Of a DNA stretch of 35,460 nucleotides, positions 8,928 through 18,521 are shown piece after piece. Numbering within the stretch: position 1 is the stretch's first letter; each line of letters starts with the position of its first letter. The DNA comes from Spirochaetota bacterium. GTDB lineage: Bacteria > Spirochaetota > UBA4802 > UBA5550. The stretch lies in assembly GCA_024276015.1 (NCBI GenBank), contig JAJRXZ010000087.1, positions 1 to 35,460 on the forward strand. The letters are read 5' to 3'. A program made the translations under genes and the position numbers. Under the pieces are notes generated by a model. That model saw only the letters and a list, made by a program, of their open reading frames with translations. It was not told the DNA's origin and ran no database searches.

Positions 8928-11900
8928 GCTTTGACTTTTACTTTACTACTCTTATTTCTGGTTATCGAATCATCAATATCGTCGTTCCTTTCAATAATTC
9001 TATGGGAATCCGGGTTGTCTCTGAACCTTAAAACATTCAGCATAAATATTTCGAGATTATTTATTATATTGGGCGGCAGAATATTGCCGTCAATCTCTAT
9101 TGAAATAACAGGAAAATTTTTCTTTCTTGACCATGGGGTAATGAGACCTTCAATTACTCTCCCTATAAGGCATGCAAAGGGTGAAATATTCACCACGCCT
9201 GAAAAATCTTCCAGCATTGCAGTTGAGGCAGCTCCGCTGGAGATCGATATTTCCGAGTAAAGCTCATTGGATACAAAGTATTTTTCCGTGTTACTCATTA
9301 TTTTATTCATGTCATGAGGCGTATCAGGAATAAGATTTGTCGGCGCAAGCGCTTTTTTGATGCGCTTTTCAACTTTGTGTTTAAATTTTTTTTCTATCTC
9401 CCACAGTATAAGTTCTTTAACTTCGCGCGAAAAAAGTTTTTTATACCAGGGAAGGAGTTTCAGACGTTTTAAAATATCATGTTTTCTCATATAATCGCAA
9501 TAGTATATCCATTCTGTAATGCCGGATACTTTTGCAATAATGCCTTTCTTGCTGAAAAGGCGGATCAGTTCATCAACCGCAAAATCATCTCTTCTCACAT
9601 AAATTTCGCCGACAATAAGGACTTTCGGCAATTTTGTTATCTCTCTTTTTAAAGGGATCTTCGTTATCTCATGCGCTATTTTTTTAAGGGCCGGCACTAC
9701 TTCCGTTATGTTCTTTTCGGCAATTTCGATCAGATCCTGCCACAATTCATCATAACTTGCAAGAGCAGCAGAAGGATTTACGGCGCAGGTTCTCAAAGAA
9801 GTTTCAATGTCTTTCATATAATCGGCTATGGCAATGCCCCACCATGCGCTTTTTGAAAAATCCGGCCCCAGTTCATTATATGAATTGTCGGAATCCAGCG
9901 TAAATACAAGGACATTTTCAATTTGTAAATCCTTGAAAAGATTTTCATAGAATACAAAATACTGGCCTGTTCTGCAGGGACCCGTTGTAGTCGGTACAAA
10001 GAGCAAATAGATCTCATCCTTTTTGAAATCCTCTGAAGCGAAGTATCTTAAAGCGCTTCCCAGTACAAGCTGAGAAGGAAGACATTCCTTTCCGGACATA
10101 TAGCTTCGAGCGATCTGAAGAGTATAGATATCAGGCAGAGGCATCGATTCGGAATTAATTCCCGTCTGCCTGATGGATGCCGCAAGTATTTCCGACGAAA
10201 GCTGTCCCATATTCGAAAGAAGGACTTTTACTTTTTTATTATTGTAAATCTCGATTCTCTCGCCTGTTTTAACATTGCGGATGTGAATTTTCTCTTTGCC
10301 ATTGTTAATAAATCTCAATCCGTTGTCGTATCTTTCGCTATCCGTGCCTTTATACTTCAGCCTGTACCCTTCAATAATATCAAGAAAAGCCTCCACCCTT
10401 GTGTCAATTCCCGCATCAGCAGAGTGAGAATCCAGCTCAAGGATAAGAAAGGGCTTTGTCCCCATTATCCACTTTATATAGTGAAGCATAAATGAATCGG
10501 GAGCGCATGAAAAATTCGTTATAAATGTAATAAACACATTATTCATATTTTTTATCATTACTCCGGACTTCATATTTTGCTGTCCGTAATACCAGTACAT
10601 ATTATCGAAAATTTCTTTATCTTCAAAGGGAAGAATATCAAAGGGAATTACCGAATATCCTCTGCTGGTAAACTTCAAAGGTATGCCCATATTGGCATCT
10701 CGGGTAAAAGCATTGTAAGGCCTGCCCAGCACCGCTATTACAGGTTGATCCGATATCTTAGCCCTTTCCAGAACTTCCTCCCCCATATCCCGATATAGAG
10801 TAAAAAATTCTTCCTGTTTATTATATGCAATTCTGAAGGCCTCTTCAATTTCACTTTTTGGTATGTTAAGCTGATTGCCGATTTCTACAAAAGATTCAAG
10901 GGCTTTTTCCAGACCGTATTTGAAACTGATCACAGGCGTAAGAAATCTTTCTTTGTCAATTTCCGGAAAAGCTTTCATTATATAATAGGGCAAAGCCTGA
11001 GTAATGGGACAGAAATTCGCATGATTGTGCTCTTCATAGCTGGTCATATCCCTGAAATGAGGGACAAAAATATAATCAAAACCGGTATTAACTATATCCT
11101 GAACACAGCCGTGAGCAATTTCAGCCGGATAACAGTAAGATCCCTCTGTTCGGGCTATTCCCTCGTGGCAGATATTTTCCGAAAGCTTAATTTCAATCCC
11201 AAGCGTGTGGAAAAACCATGAATAGAGAGGCCACAGCGTATAAACCGAAAAAGCCTTGGGAATGCCCACAATATAATCCCGTTTCCTTATCAGTTCAGCC
11301 GGATCAGGAGCGCACGTCTTAAAGAGCAGATGGTCTCTTTTCTCAATATAGTTAAAGATCTTTGATTCGTCGTGCTTTTCCTTTTTTCTCATATTTGTAT
11401 ATTTATTGCAGCGCCCGCCGAACATATATTTATTATCATTTATCCTTAGCACTTTAACGGGGCAGTTGTTGTCGCAGCTTTTGCATATAAATTCTCTTTC
11501 ATAGATGATCTCGGAATTAAGGATCTTATCGATATTAAAATCCTTTTTATCGATAAAACCATCGTTATATTTCTCTTTTGCAAGGATACCAACGCCAAAA
11601 GCGCCTAACAGTTCGGGTTCGGGAGGGATAGTTATCTCTTTGTCAAGAAGCATTGCAAATGCAAGAGGGACCGCTTTATTCTTTGCAACTCCGCCCTGCA
11701 GTACTATGCCGTTTCCAATTGATCTGTTGCCCACTACCCTGTTAAGATAATTTGACACTATTGATGTGATTATTCCGGCAGTAATATCCTCCCTGCTTGC
11801 TCCGAATTGTATGGCTTTTCGGATATCCGAATTAATAAAAGCCGAGCAGTGTTCTCCGAATTTAAGAGGTTCATCCGCTTCTAAAGCAATATCGCCAATT

Positions 11901-13252
11901 TCACGAACATCCGTAATATTAAGATCGCCCGATGCGGATTCTTCAAGAAAGGACCCGGTTCCTGCGGAACAGGCTTCATTCATTGCATAATCGATCGGCA
12001 CGTTATTTTTCAAATAAACATATTTCGCATCCTGACCGCCTATCTCAAAGATAGTGTCTACGTCATCTTTAAAATAAGTTGTGCCAACCGTATGCGCAAT
12101 GATCTCATTATATACGGCATTTGTTTCCAGAAAAACGCCCAGTATTTCTCTCGAAGAACCTGTTGTTGCGGCAATTGTTATACTAATACTCTGATGGCCG
12201 ATCTCTTTCTCTATCTGCTCTTTAACTTCTTTCAAACAATTTTTTAAGGCCTTAACCGGATCCCCGTGTGTCCGTCCGTAGTGTGAAGCAACGATCTCTT
12301 CTGTTTCCATATCGATGAGAGTTACTTTTGTTGTTGTGGAACCTCCGTCAACCCCGAGAATGTACTCACGGCCTGCCTCTATAGCGCCTCTCCTGTTCCG
12401 GAGATATTTAACCCTATTTACCGCGCCTTTAAGACTTGCATATCTGCCGAAACCGAGTTCATGCGACTTAAAAAGATCATCATCGGACAAAAGATCACTG
12501 CCCCATTTCTGAGCCAGAATAGCTGCACCGTAGGCCTCAAAAAAAGACGCGTATTCCGGTACAATAAAATCGATATTGGGCAGCAGTTCTTTGACTATTT
12601 TTATAATATAGCTGTTCTTAGTAACTCCGCCCGACAGAAGCACCTTGCCGCTTGTTATGTGAGCTTTTTTCAAAAAATCCGCAACTTTCACAGCCATAAC
12701 ATTGCTTAATGATAAGACTATATCTCCCTTCGTAGCTTCTCCCTTGTTCAATTTATGGGTACAGTCGCTTTTCATAAAAACGGAGCATCTTGACGAAAGA
12801 GAATGTATGCATGAATTTTTGGGAATAAGGTTAATATCGTTAAGCTGCATGTTCATTCTTCCAAGCTGCTGCTTGAAAAACTCGCCGGTTCCGGATGCGC
12901 ATTTATTGCCGGATAAATTCGATTCTATTCTGCCGTTTTTGTCAATTGTATAAACAATGAAATTTTCCCCTCCGAGAGATACTACGGAATCAACCTGATA
13001 GTTCAATTCCCTTATCGCTTCTTCAATACAAATCGATTCGAGGACATTATTCATGTTTAAGAGATAACGGCCTTCCGTGCCCGTTGCCAGACATTTTAAA
13101 TGGGACGGAAGTTTATATTCGGAAAGAATACTCTTCAGTGTTTCAATAAAATTCCCTTCGTGATCAACCACTTTTTTCCAAATTATATTTCTGTTCTCAA
13201 GAAGGACAATTTTAATACTGGATGAACCTATATTTATTCCCAGGCTTTGCAT
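8909..13252 (-). CDS. 2-hydroxyacyl-CoA dehydratase activator-type protein with two ATPase modules and dehydratase-like region
   Basis: The 1447-residue product has two BcrA/BadF/HgdC-type ASKHA ATPase modules. The first has GINIGSSSIKIVLL near residue 5 and CASGTGEFF. The second has ILGVDGGSTTTKVTLIDM near residue 297, IGGQDAKY and CSAGTGSFLEE. The Cys before each SGTG/AGTG loop is where dimeric activases bind a shared [4Fe-4S] cluster. A Cys cluster (CKSCDNNCPV and GGRC) follows at about 590-620. Then comes a region resembling DUF2229/CoA-dehydratase-related proteins (FKTCAPDPAEL, SYCYPAEIAHGC). The C-terminal part has ECLPSQ and GPCRTGQYF and resembles the HgdB-like component. Such fused proteins of about 1400 residues are known in anaerobes. 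The activases drive ATP-dependent one-electron transfer. The substrate of this fused type is not known to me. The gene stands alone. Confidence 0.85.
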   Translation of the reverse strand: MQSLGINIGSSSIKIVLLENRNIIWKKVVDHEGNFIETLKSILSEYKLPSHLKCLATGTEGRYLLNMNNVLESICIEEAIRELNYQVDSVVSLGGENFIVYTIDKNGRIESNLSGNKCASGTGEFFKQQLGRMNMQLNDINLIPKNSCIHSLSSRCSVFMKSDCTHKLNKGEATKGDIVLSLSNVMAVKVADFLKKAHITSGKVLLSGGVTKNSYIIKIVKELLPNIDFIVPEYASFFEAYGAAILAQKWGSDLLSDDDLFKSHELGFGRYASLKGAVNRVKYLRNRRGAIEAGREYILGVDGGSTTTKVTLIDMETEEIVASHYGRTHGDPVKALKNCLKEVKEQIEKEIGHQSISITIAATTGSSREILGVFLETNAVYNEIIAHTVGTTYFKDDVDTIFEIGGQDAKYVYLKNNVPIDYAMNEACSAGTGSFLEESASGDLNITDVREIGDIALEADEPLKFGEHCSAFINSDIRKAIQFGASREDITAGIITSIVSNYLNRVVGNRSIGNGIVLQGGVAKNKAVPLAFAMLLDKEITIPPEPELLGAFGVGILAKEKYNDGFIDKKDFNIDKILNSEIIYEREFICKSCDNNCPVKVLRINDNKYMFGGRCNKYTNMRKKEKHDESKIFNYIEKRDHLLFKTCAPDPAELIRKRDYIVGIPKAFSVYTLWPLYSWFFHTLGIEIKLSENICHEGIARTEGSYCYPAEIAHGCVQDIVNTGFDYIFVPHFRDMTSYEEHNHANFCPITQALPYYIMKAFPEIDKERFLTPVISFKYGLEKALESFVEIGNQLNIPKSEIEEAFRIAYNKQEEFFTLYRDMGEEVLERAKISDQPVIAVLGRPYNAFTRDANMGIPLKFTSRGYSVIPFDILPFEDKEIFDNMYWYYGQQNMKSGVMIKNMNNVFITFITNFSCAPDSFMLHYIKWIMGTKPFLILELDSHSADAGIDTRVEAFLDIIEGYRLKYKGTDSERYDNGLRFINNGKEKIHIRNVKTGERIEIYNNKKVKVLLSNMGQLSSEILAASIRQTGINSESMPLPDIYTLQIARSYMSGKECLPSQLVLGSALRYFASEDFKKDEIYLLFVPTTTGPCRTGQYFVFYENLFKDLQIENVLVFTLDSDNSYNELGPDFSKSAWWGIAIADYMKDIETSLRTCAVNPSAALASYDELWQDLIEIAEKNITEVVPALKKIAHEITKIPLKREITKLPKVLIVGEIYVRRDDFAVDELIRLFSKKGIIAKVSGITEWIYYCDYMRKHDILKRLKLLPWYKKLFSREVKELILWEIEKKFKHKVEKRIKKALAPTNLIPDTPHDMNKIMSNTEKYFVSNELYSEISISSGAASTAMLEDFSGVVNISPFACLIGRVIEGLITPWSRKKNFPVISIEIDGNILPPNIINNLEIFMLNVLRFRDNPDSHRIIERNDDIDDSITRNKSSKVKVKAKKAAF

Positions 13253-13260
13253 TATCGGAT

Positions 13261-13265
13261 CCTCC
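13261..13265 (-). promoter_or_regulatory. Ribosome binding site of the activase-family gene
   Basis: GGAGG on the minus strand lies 8 bases upstream of the ATG ending at 13252 and supports that start. Confidence 0.8.
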
Positions 13266-13291
13266 GGGATATTGGATTAAGAGATAAATTG

Positions 13292-13321
13292 CTTATAAAA
13301 AAAAACCAGATTATTTGTCCA
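13292..13321 (-). promoter_or_regulatory. Candidate promoter of the activase-family gene
   Basis: On the minus strand TGGACA (13321-13316) and TATAAG (13297-13292) are separated by 18 bases, a fair sigma-70-like match. It lies about 40 bases before the start codon. In AT-rich DNA this could be chance. Confidence 0.3.
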
Positions 13322-13454
13322 TTATTTTTCAAAATAAAAAAAGTCTAAAAATTACTTGAAAAATCATATATTCTTATGAGAATGCCAGTTTTAAACAAAT
13401 AAGGAATACTGTTAATGGAAAATCAATAATTTTACCGGTTAAATTATAATTTAA

Positions 13455-13472
13455 TATATGTTATAACATATA
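13455..13472. promoter_or_regulatory. 18-bp perfect palindrome upstream of cimA, candidate operator
   Basis: TATATGTTATAACATATA is its own reverse complement. It sits just before a TATAAT at 13479-13484 and 27 bases before the cimA start. That places it where a -35 region would be, a usual site for a repressor dimer. No regulator gene is adjacent. The binding protein and its effector are unknown. Confidence 0.4.
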
Positions 13473-13499
13473 CTTTCTTATAATAAAAGCAAATTAATT

Positions 13500-15104
13500 A
13501 TGAAAGATACAAAAAAAAATATTCAGATATACGACACAACATTGAGAGACGGAGCCCAGACTGTTGGGATCTCCTTCTCTCTTCAGGATAAGATCAGAAT
13601 AGCATTAATGCTGGACAAATTCAGAATCGATTACATTGAGGGAGGATGGCCCGGCTCAAACCCAAAGGACGACCTTTTTTTCAAAGAGATAAAAAATGAA
13701 AATATAAAACATTCAAAGATAACCGCTTTCGGCTTTACCAAAAGACACAGAATGTCTCTTAAAGAGGATAAACTGCTGCAGGCGCTGGTTAATTCCGGAG
13801 CAGACACTATTACAATTGTAGCAAAGTCCTGGGATTTTCAGGTTATTAATGCATTGAACATAGAACTTGAAGATAACCTGAAGCTGATCTCCGAAACAAT
13901 TTCATATTTAAAAGATAAAGGATTTGAAGTCATTCTTGACGCCGAACATTTCTTTGACGGGTTCAAAGAAAATCCTCATTATGCTGGGGAATGCCTTAAT
14001 AAAGCCTCTGAAGCAGGGGCAGACATGCTCGTCCTTTGCGATACAAACGGAGGCACTCTTCCTCACGAAGTGAGCTCAATAGTTGAGACAATAACAGATT
14101 CTATAGATACTGAGATCGGGGTTCATTTTCATAACGACACCGGCGTTGCCGTAGCAAATTCAATATCCGCTATTTTAAAAGGAGCTGTTTCGGTTCAGGG
14201 TACGATAAACGGTTATGGCGAAAGATGCGGCAATTGCGACTTAACAACACTCATTCCCAATATTATCCTTAAAATGGGATATAACTGCAGCTGCTTCAAT
14301 CAGTTGAAAAATCTTACGGAACTAAGCTGGTTTGTCAGTGAGACGGCAAACCTTGCCCACAATGAACTAATGCCCTATGTGGGAGACAATACCTTTGCTC
14401 ATAAGGGCGGCATTCACGTATCTGCCTTAAAAAAGGATACCAGAACCTATGAACATATCGACCCCTCTCTTGTGGGCAACAGGAGGAAAATTGCCATTTC
14501 GGAACTTTCCGGCAAGAGCAATATTCAATATAAGGCTGAAGAACTTGGGATCGATCTCGAAAAAGATGCAACCCTTTCCAAGCGTGTATTGGATACCATT
14601 AAGGGCCTTGAAGACAAGGGATTTCACTTTGAAGGCGCTGAAGGAACTTTTGAATTACTGCTTCGCGAAGCAACAGGAGAATATGTCCCCTTTTTCAAAC
14701 TGAAAGGATTCCGTGTGATCACCGAAATGGACGAAAATAATCACCTTGAATGCGAGGGCACAATAAAAGTAGAAGTAAAGGGCGCAATTGAGCATACTGC
14801 GGCAAATGGAAAGGGACCGGTTGAAGCTCTTGACAATGCCCTCAGAAAAGCTCTTGAAAAATTCTACCCCGAAATAAATGAGATGTATCTCACAGACTAT
14901 AAAGTGAGAGTTCTTGACAGCAAAGAAGGAACAGCATCATCCGTAAGAGTTTTAATTGACCAGAAAAAAGGGAAAAAGTACTGGGGTACGGTGGGAGTTT
15001 CCACAAACATTATTGAAGCATCCTGGCAGGCACTGGTTGACGGAATTGAATATATGCTGTATATGGAAAAAAGTAAAAATCCTGAAAATGGCAAAGACCG
15101 TTAA
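13500..15104 (+). CDS. cimA: Citramalate synthase
   Basis: The 534-residue product would condense pyruvate with acetyl-CoA to (R)-citramalate, the first step of the threonine-independent isoleucine route. The N-terminal TIM barrel shows YDTTLRDGAQTVGISFS (about residues 11-27), the metal and substrate site of the LeuA/CimA/NifV family. HFHNDTGVAVANS lies near residue 207, followed by NGYGERCGNCDL and AHKGGIHVSAL. The last ~120 residues form a LeuA-type regulatory domain, the site of isoleucine feedback in known CimA. The early EGGWPGSNPKD and overall length fit the CimA branch better than isopropylmalate synthase, though only a tree would settle it. No strong ribosome binding site precedes the ATG. 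It heads a run of six close plus-strand genes and may be controlled by the palindrome at 13455-13472. Confidence 0.9.
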   Translation: MKDTKKNIQIYDTTLRDGAQTVGISFSLQDKIRIALMLDKFRIDYIEGGWPGSNPKDDLFFKEIKNENIKHSKITAFGFTKRHRMSLKEDKLLQALVNSGADTITIVAKSWDFQVINALNIELEDNLKLISETISYLKDKGFEVILDAEHFFDGFKENPHYAGECLNKASEAGADMLVLCDTNGGTLPHEVSSIVETITDSIDTEIGVHFHNDTGVAVANSISAILKGAVSVQGTINGYGERCGNCDLTTLIPNIILKMGYNCSCFNQLKNLTELSWFVSETANLAHNELMPYVGDNTFAHKGGIHVSALKKDTRTYEHIDPSLVGNRRKIAISELSGKSNIQYKAEELGIDLEKDATLSKRVLDTIKGLEDKGFHFEGAEGTFELLLREATGEYVPFFKLKGFRVITEMDENNHLECEGTIKVEVKGAIEHTAANGKGPVEALDNALRKALEKFYPEINEMYLTDYKVRVLDSKEGTASSVRVLIDQKKGKKYWGTVGVSTNIIEASWQALVDGIEYMLYMEKSKNPENGKDR

Positions 15105-15115
15105 AATAGAAAATC

Positions 15116-15120
15116 GGGGA
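15116..15120 (+). promoter_or_regulatory. Ribosome binding site deciding the murI start
   Basis: GGGGA lies 7 bases before the ATG at 15128 but only 1 base before the in-frame TTG at 15122, so the ATG is the better start. Confidence 0.6.
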
Positions 15121-15127
15121 ATTGAAT

Positions 15128-15934
15128 ATGTCGGAGAGAGCAATTGGAATTTTCGATTCTGGTATCGGCGGACTTACGGTATGCAAGGCCATCCATGACC
15201 TGCTTCCGGGTGAGAATATAATCTATTTCGGCGATACCGCAAGATTCCCTTACGGTACAAGGTCAAAGGAGACCATAATCAGATATTCCGGAGAAATAAC
15301 CGGATACCTCATTTCACGTAATGTTAAGATGATAGTTGTAGCCTGTAATACGGCTTCGGCTGCTGCGCTGGATTTTCTCCGCGGGGAAGTGAACATTCCG
15401 GTTGTAGGCGTAATAGAAGCCGGAGTAAGAGCTGCCTGCAAAAGGATCAAAAACAGGATTATAGGCGTAATCGGAACCAGAGCAACAATAAACAGTCTCT
15501 CCTATGTAAAAGCTATCCGGCAGCTTGATCCCGAAATAAAGATATTTCAGCAGCAGGCAACGCTTTTTGTTCCATTGATCGAAGAAGGGATCATCGACAG
15601 TGAAATAACAAGGCTTACAGTAAAAAACTATCTTCAGGAATTATATGAACAGGGAGTAAGAACTTTAATACTGGGCTGCACTCATTTTCCTCTTTTGAAA
15701 AAAACGATAAATGATATTTATAGCGATCTCGATCTTGTTGATACGGGAATTGAAATCGCAGCGGAAGTTGAGAAAATACTGAAAGAAAAAAATCTTGCTA
15801 TAAAAGATGACATCAATAATAAAGGAACTATTGAATTATATGCGTCGGATATTACCGAAACGCTTGAACGATTAAAAGAGATGTTTTTCGGGCATAATGA
15901 CACATCAATTACAAAACTGGTAATAAACGGGTAA
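15128..15934 (+). CDS. murI: Glutamate racemase
   Basis: The 268-residue product interconverts L- and D-glutamate in the cytoplasm and so supplies D-Glu for peptidoglycan. The N-terminus carries IGIFDSGIGGLTV and YFGDTARFPYG, both family hallmarks. The two catalytic cysteines are visible: Cys73 in VVACNTAS and Cys184 in LGCTHFPLL. Length is normal for MurI. I chose the ATG at 15128 over an in-frame TTG two codons upstream because of the ribosome binding site spacing. It lies 23 bp after cimA and 4 bp before the isomerase gene, so all three are probably one transcript. Confidence 0.96.
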   Translation: MSERAIGIFDSGIGGLTVCKAIHDLLPGENIIYFGDTARFPYGTRSKETIIRYSGEITGYLISRNVKMIVVACNTASAAALDFLRGEVNIPVVGVIEAGVRAACKRIKNRIIGVIGTRATINSLSYVKAIRQLDPEIKIFQQQATLFVPLIEEGIIDSEITRLTVKNYLQELYEQGVRTLILGCTHFPLLKKTINDIYSDLDLVDTGIEIAAEVEKILKEKNLAIKDDINNKGTIELYASDITETLERLKEMFFGHNDTSITKLVING

Positions 15935-15938
15935 ATAC

Positions 15939-17012
15939 ATGAAAAAAAGAAATCTTCTATCAATTTTTATCCTATTAATGGGTCTTTTGTACAACAATCC
16001 TCTTAAGGCATGGGAACCCTACGACAGAGTTATTGCAGTAGTTAACACTATCCCCATTATTGAAAGCGAGGTAAATCTGAAATTGGAGCGGCTGAAAAAA
16101 ATAAAAAAATTGAGAAAGAAGAGACTCGACTATGAAAAATCCAGAATAATAGATATGTATATTGAGAACGTACTTGTTGACGAAACAGCTGAAAAAGAAT
16201 CGATAGTTATCAGCAATAAAAAAGTTTTGAATCAGATAAACAGGCTTATTAATAATTATTTCAGCCATATTTACAAAGACAAAAAGGAATTAAAAAAAAT
16301 AACAATAATTGTTAAAGAGAGGCTTCAGCAAAAAATCAGCGGCAAGATCAAAGACGAGAATAAAAGGGCGGATATCCTGCTGAATAAGTTTATCAAATAT
16401 GTTGAAAAAAACCAGAAGATTGAATTTGAAAACTTTATCAGTGAAATAAAAGCCCAGATGAAAAAGGAACAGGTTATCTCTATTGCAATTGGCGTCTCTC
16501 CCCCGACAAAAGAGGAAGCAAAAAAGTGGTATAACAAAAATAAAAAGAAACTGGGATTTGAAGTAAGAGTTAAGCACATTTTAATTACTCCGAAAAACAG
16601 ATCCCTGTCTGAAGAAAGAAAAGCTAACAACAAAATATCCGAAATTTTAAGAAAGGTAAGATCCGGGCAGTCCTTTGAAAAACTTGCCGCCAGATACTCA
16701 CATGACAAAGCCTCTGCAAAGGCGGGTGGTGATATCGGATGGGTTAATATTGCTTCGCTGGACCCGGTTTTTGCCGGCTATGTTTTCAGGATGAGGCGAT
16801 ACGGCGAAATTTCGAAAGTGATCAGATCTTCTTTTGGTTACCACATTATAAAATATCTGGGCCGCAGACCCGTTACTTTTGAGAATGTTGAAAGAATGAT
16901 ATTGTACAAGTTATATAATGAAAAATTATCCAATCAATTCAAAAAGTGGGTTTCTCACAGGAAGAGAGAGTCTTCGATCAAAATCTATATGAAAAATTAT
17001 ATCAAAGGTTAG
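15939..17012 (+). CDS. Exported SurA/PpiC-type peptidyl-prolyl isomerase
   Basis: The 357-residue product begins with a signal peptide (basic MKKR, hydrophobic LLSIFILLMGLLY, then KAWEPYD). A SurA-like N-terminal helical region follows, starting with DRVIAVVNTIPIIESEV. The parvulin (PpiC) domain spans about residues 205-305, with VRVKHILI, FEKLAARYSHDKASAKAGG, IGWVN and FGYHIIKYLG. It should act in the periplasm as a chaperone or prolyl isomerase for outer-membrane or exported proteins. The arrangement of one parvulin domain after a SurA-type N-terminus is common. It starts 4 bp after the murI stop. No essential motif looks lost. Whether it is the true SurA orthologue cannot be decided by reading. 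Confidence 0.88.
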   Translation: MKKRNLLSIFILLMGLLYNNPLKAWEPYDRVIAVVNTIPIIESEVNLKLERLKKIKKLRKKRLDYEKSRIIDMYIENVLVDETAEKESIVISNKKVLNQINRLINNYFSHIYKDKKELKKITIIVKERLQQKISGKIKDENKRADILLNKFIKYVEKNQKIEFENFISEIKAQMKKEQVISIAIGVSPPTKEEAKKWYNKNKKKLGFEVRVKHILITPKNRSLSEERKANNKISEILRKVRSGQSFEKLAARYSHDKASAKAGGDIGWVNIASLDPVFAGYVFRMRRYGEISKVIRSSFGYHIIKYLGRRPVTFENVERMILYKLYNEKLSNQFKKWVSHRKRESSIKIYMKNYIKG

Positions 17013-17015
17013 GAG
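17011..17015 (+). promoter_or_regulatory. Ribosome binding site supporting a TTG start
   Basis: AGGAG overlaps the end of the isomerase gene (its TAG ends at 17012) and lies 6 bases before the TTG at 17022. No ATG or GTG fits as well. Confidence 0.7.
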
Positions 17016-17021
17016 TTCCCA

Positions 17022-18509
17022 TTGAGTGCCCATCTGTTAATATTTATTGAAGAAAAAATTTCCGACGACCACCTGTCATTTATGGATATGTATATACCTG
17101 ATATTATTCGGGAAAAGGCGTCGGCTTCCGGCATAGTTGATAATATCTATTACTCCATCCCTGAATCATACAGCGGAAAATTGAAATCTTACAAAAACGT
17201 TCTCATAAGAAAAAGTATAGACGACATAGTATTCTGGAAAGAAATACTGGAAAAGACAGGTTTTACTTCTCTTATTAAAATATACGGCGATTCGCCCTTC
17301 TTTGATATTTCTATTATTAAAGAGATGCTTGAGCAGCATAAAAAATATCTTGCTGAATTTACATTCTCTGAAAATGTTCCGGAAGGGCTTGCCTGCGAAA
17401 TAATCTCCATGGAACTTGTCAAAGATCTGCCTGAAACTGATAAAAAAACACTGTCTCTGAGCGAAGTAGTACGTACCAATATAAACCGGTTTGACGTAGA
17501 GCTCTACTACAGAGATCCCGATATAAGGGATAAGAGAATAAGTTTCAGATCAGGAAACCTGCGCGGCAAAAAAATTATGGAAAATATTTACAAAGCGGCA
17601 AAGGGGATCCCCGCGTATGAAAAAATAAAAGATATAATCGAGACCGATCCGGAAATACTCTATGCTGGGCCCTCATACGCAGAAATCGAATTAACCGGAA
17701 GATGTCAGCTTAACTGCATTTTCTGTTACAGAAAGACGCTTCAGAAAGTACACGGAGATATGGATACTTCCACATTTAAAAAAATTATCAGAGAAATGTG
17801 GCGCTTTGAACTTCCCTACACCATCTGTCTGGGAGGCTCAGGCGAACCTCTGCTGCATCCCGGATTATATGAAATGCTTGAGCATGCAAACAATGACGCT
17901 CTTGTAGACAAGATCATTATTGAAACTAACGGTATCGATGCGGACTCCAACTTCAGTGGTTTTCTTGAGAAAACAGAAAATAATAAAATAATTACAATAG
18001 TAAATATTAATGGTTATAATAACGAAACATATAAAAAGCTCCACGGAGAGGACTATTTCAACAGAGTATTTAACAATATAGAATCTCTAAAATTTTTAAA
18101 TAGCGAACAATCAAAAAAATTGTATGTGCAAATAATGAAAATAAACGAGACGGAAGATTACCTGGACAGGTATTATGATTTTTGGGAAAAACAGAATATT
18201 CCCATTATACTGCAGAAACAGAATACTTATCTGGGCAGGATAGAAGATAGAACTTATTCGGATCTGTCTCCTCTTGAGAGGACTCCCTGCTGGCATCTTC
18301 AGAGAGATGTTTTTATTCTGTGGGACGGCAGAGTGACATTTTGCAAAGAGGATGTTAGCGGAAAATATTTCTCTGCCTCAATAAATTCCGAATCTCTTAC
18401 GGATATCTGGAACAGAAAAAAAGAGATATTTGTAAATAACTATAAAAGTGAACTGTCAAAAGAACCTGACTGCAATAACTGTGACGAATGGTATACTTTT
18501 AATTTTTAG
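17022..18509 (+). CDS. Radical SAM/SPASM protein with degenerate cytidylyltransferase-like N-terminus (spiro-SPASM type)
   Basis: The 495-residue product starts at a TTG with a good ribosome binding site. The radical SAM domain has CQLNCIFC, a CxxxCxxC iron-sulfur site at Cys228, Cys232 and Cys235, and GGSGEP, the SAM-binding GGE-type motif. The C-terminal SPASM-like part has WDGRVTFCKED and CNNCDEW, cysteines expected to hold an auxiliary cluster. Residues about 1-190 resemble an SpsF-type nucleotidyltransferase: KIYGDSPFFD parallels RVTGDNPFTD of the next gene, and PEGLACEIISMELV parallels LGAAVEVIKREAL. The QARMxSxRLPGK nucleotide-binding signature is absent, so this domain is probably not an active transferase. 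The architecture matches my memory of the spiro-SPASM family of spirochaetes. Substrate unknown. Gaps to both neighbours are about 10 bp. Confidence 0.85.
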   Translation: MSAHLLIFIEEKISDDHLSFMDMYIPDIIREKASASGIVDNIYYSIPESYSGKLKSYKNVLIRKSIDDIVFWKEILEKTGFTSLIKIYGDSPFFDISIIKEMLEQHKKYLAEFTFSENVPEGLACEIISMELVKDLPETDKKTLSLSEVVRTNINRFDVELYYRDPDIRDKRISFRSGNLRGKKIMENIYKAAKGIPAYEKIKDIIETDPEILYAGPSYAEIELTGRCQLNCIFCYRKTLQKVHGDMDTSTFKKIIREMWRFELPYTICLGGSGEPLLHPGLYEMLEHANNDALVDKIIIETNGIDADSNFSGFLEKTENNKIITIVNINGYNNETYKKLHGEDYFNRVFNNIESLKFLNSEQSKKLYVQIMKINETEDYLDRYYDFWEKQNIPIILQKQNTYLGRIEDRTYSDLSPLERTPCWHLQRDVFILWDGRVTFCKEDVSGKYFSASINSESLTDIWNRKKEIFVNNYKSELSKEPDCNNCDEWYTFNF

Positions 18510-18521
18510 GGAATTGATCAG

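Noticed and set aside
13500-15104. 2-isopropylmalate synthase or homocitrate synthase
   Set aside because: Length and the N-terminal EGGWPGSNPKD-type features favour the citramalate synthase branch, and no leu or nif genes are nearby.
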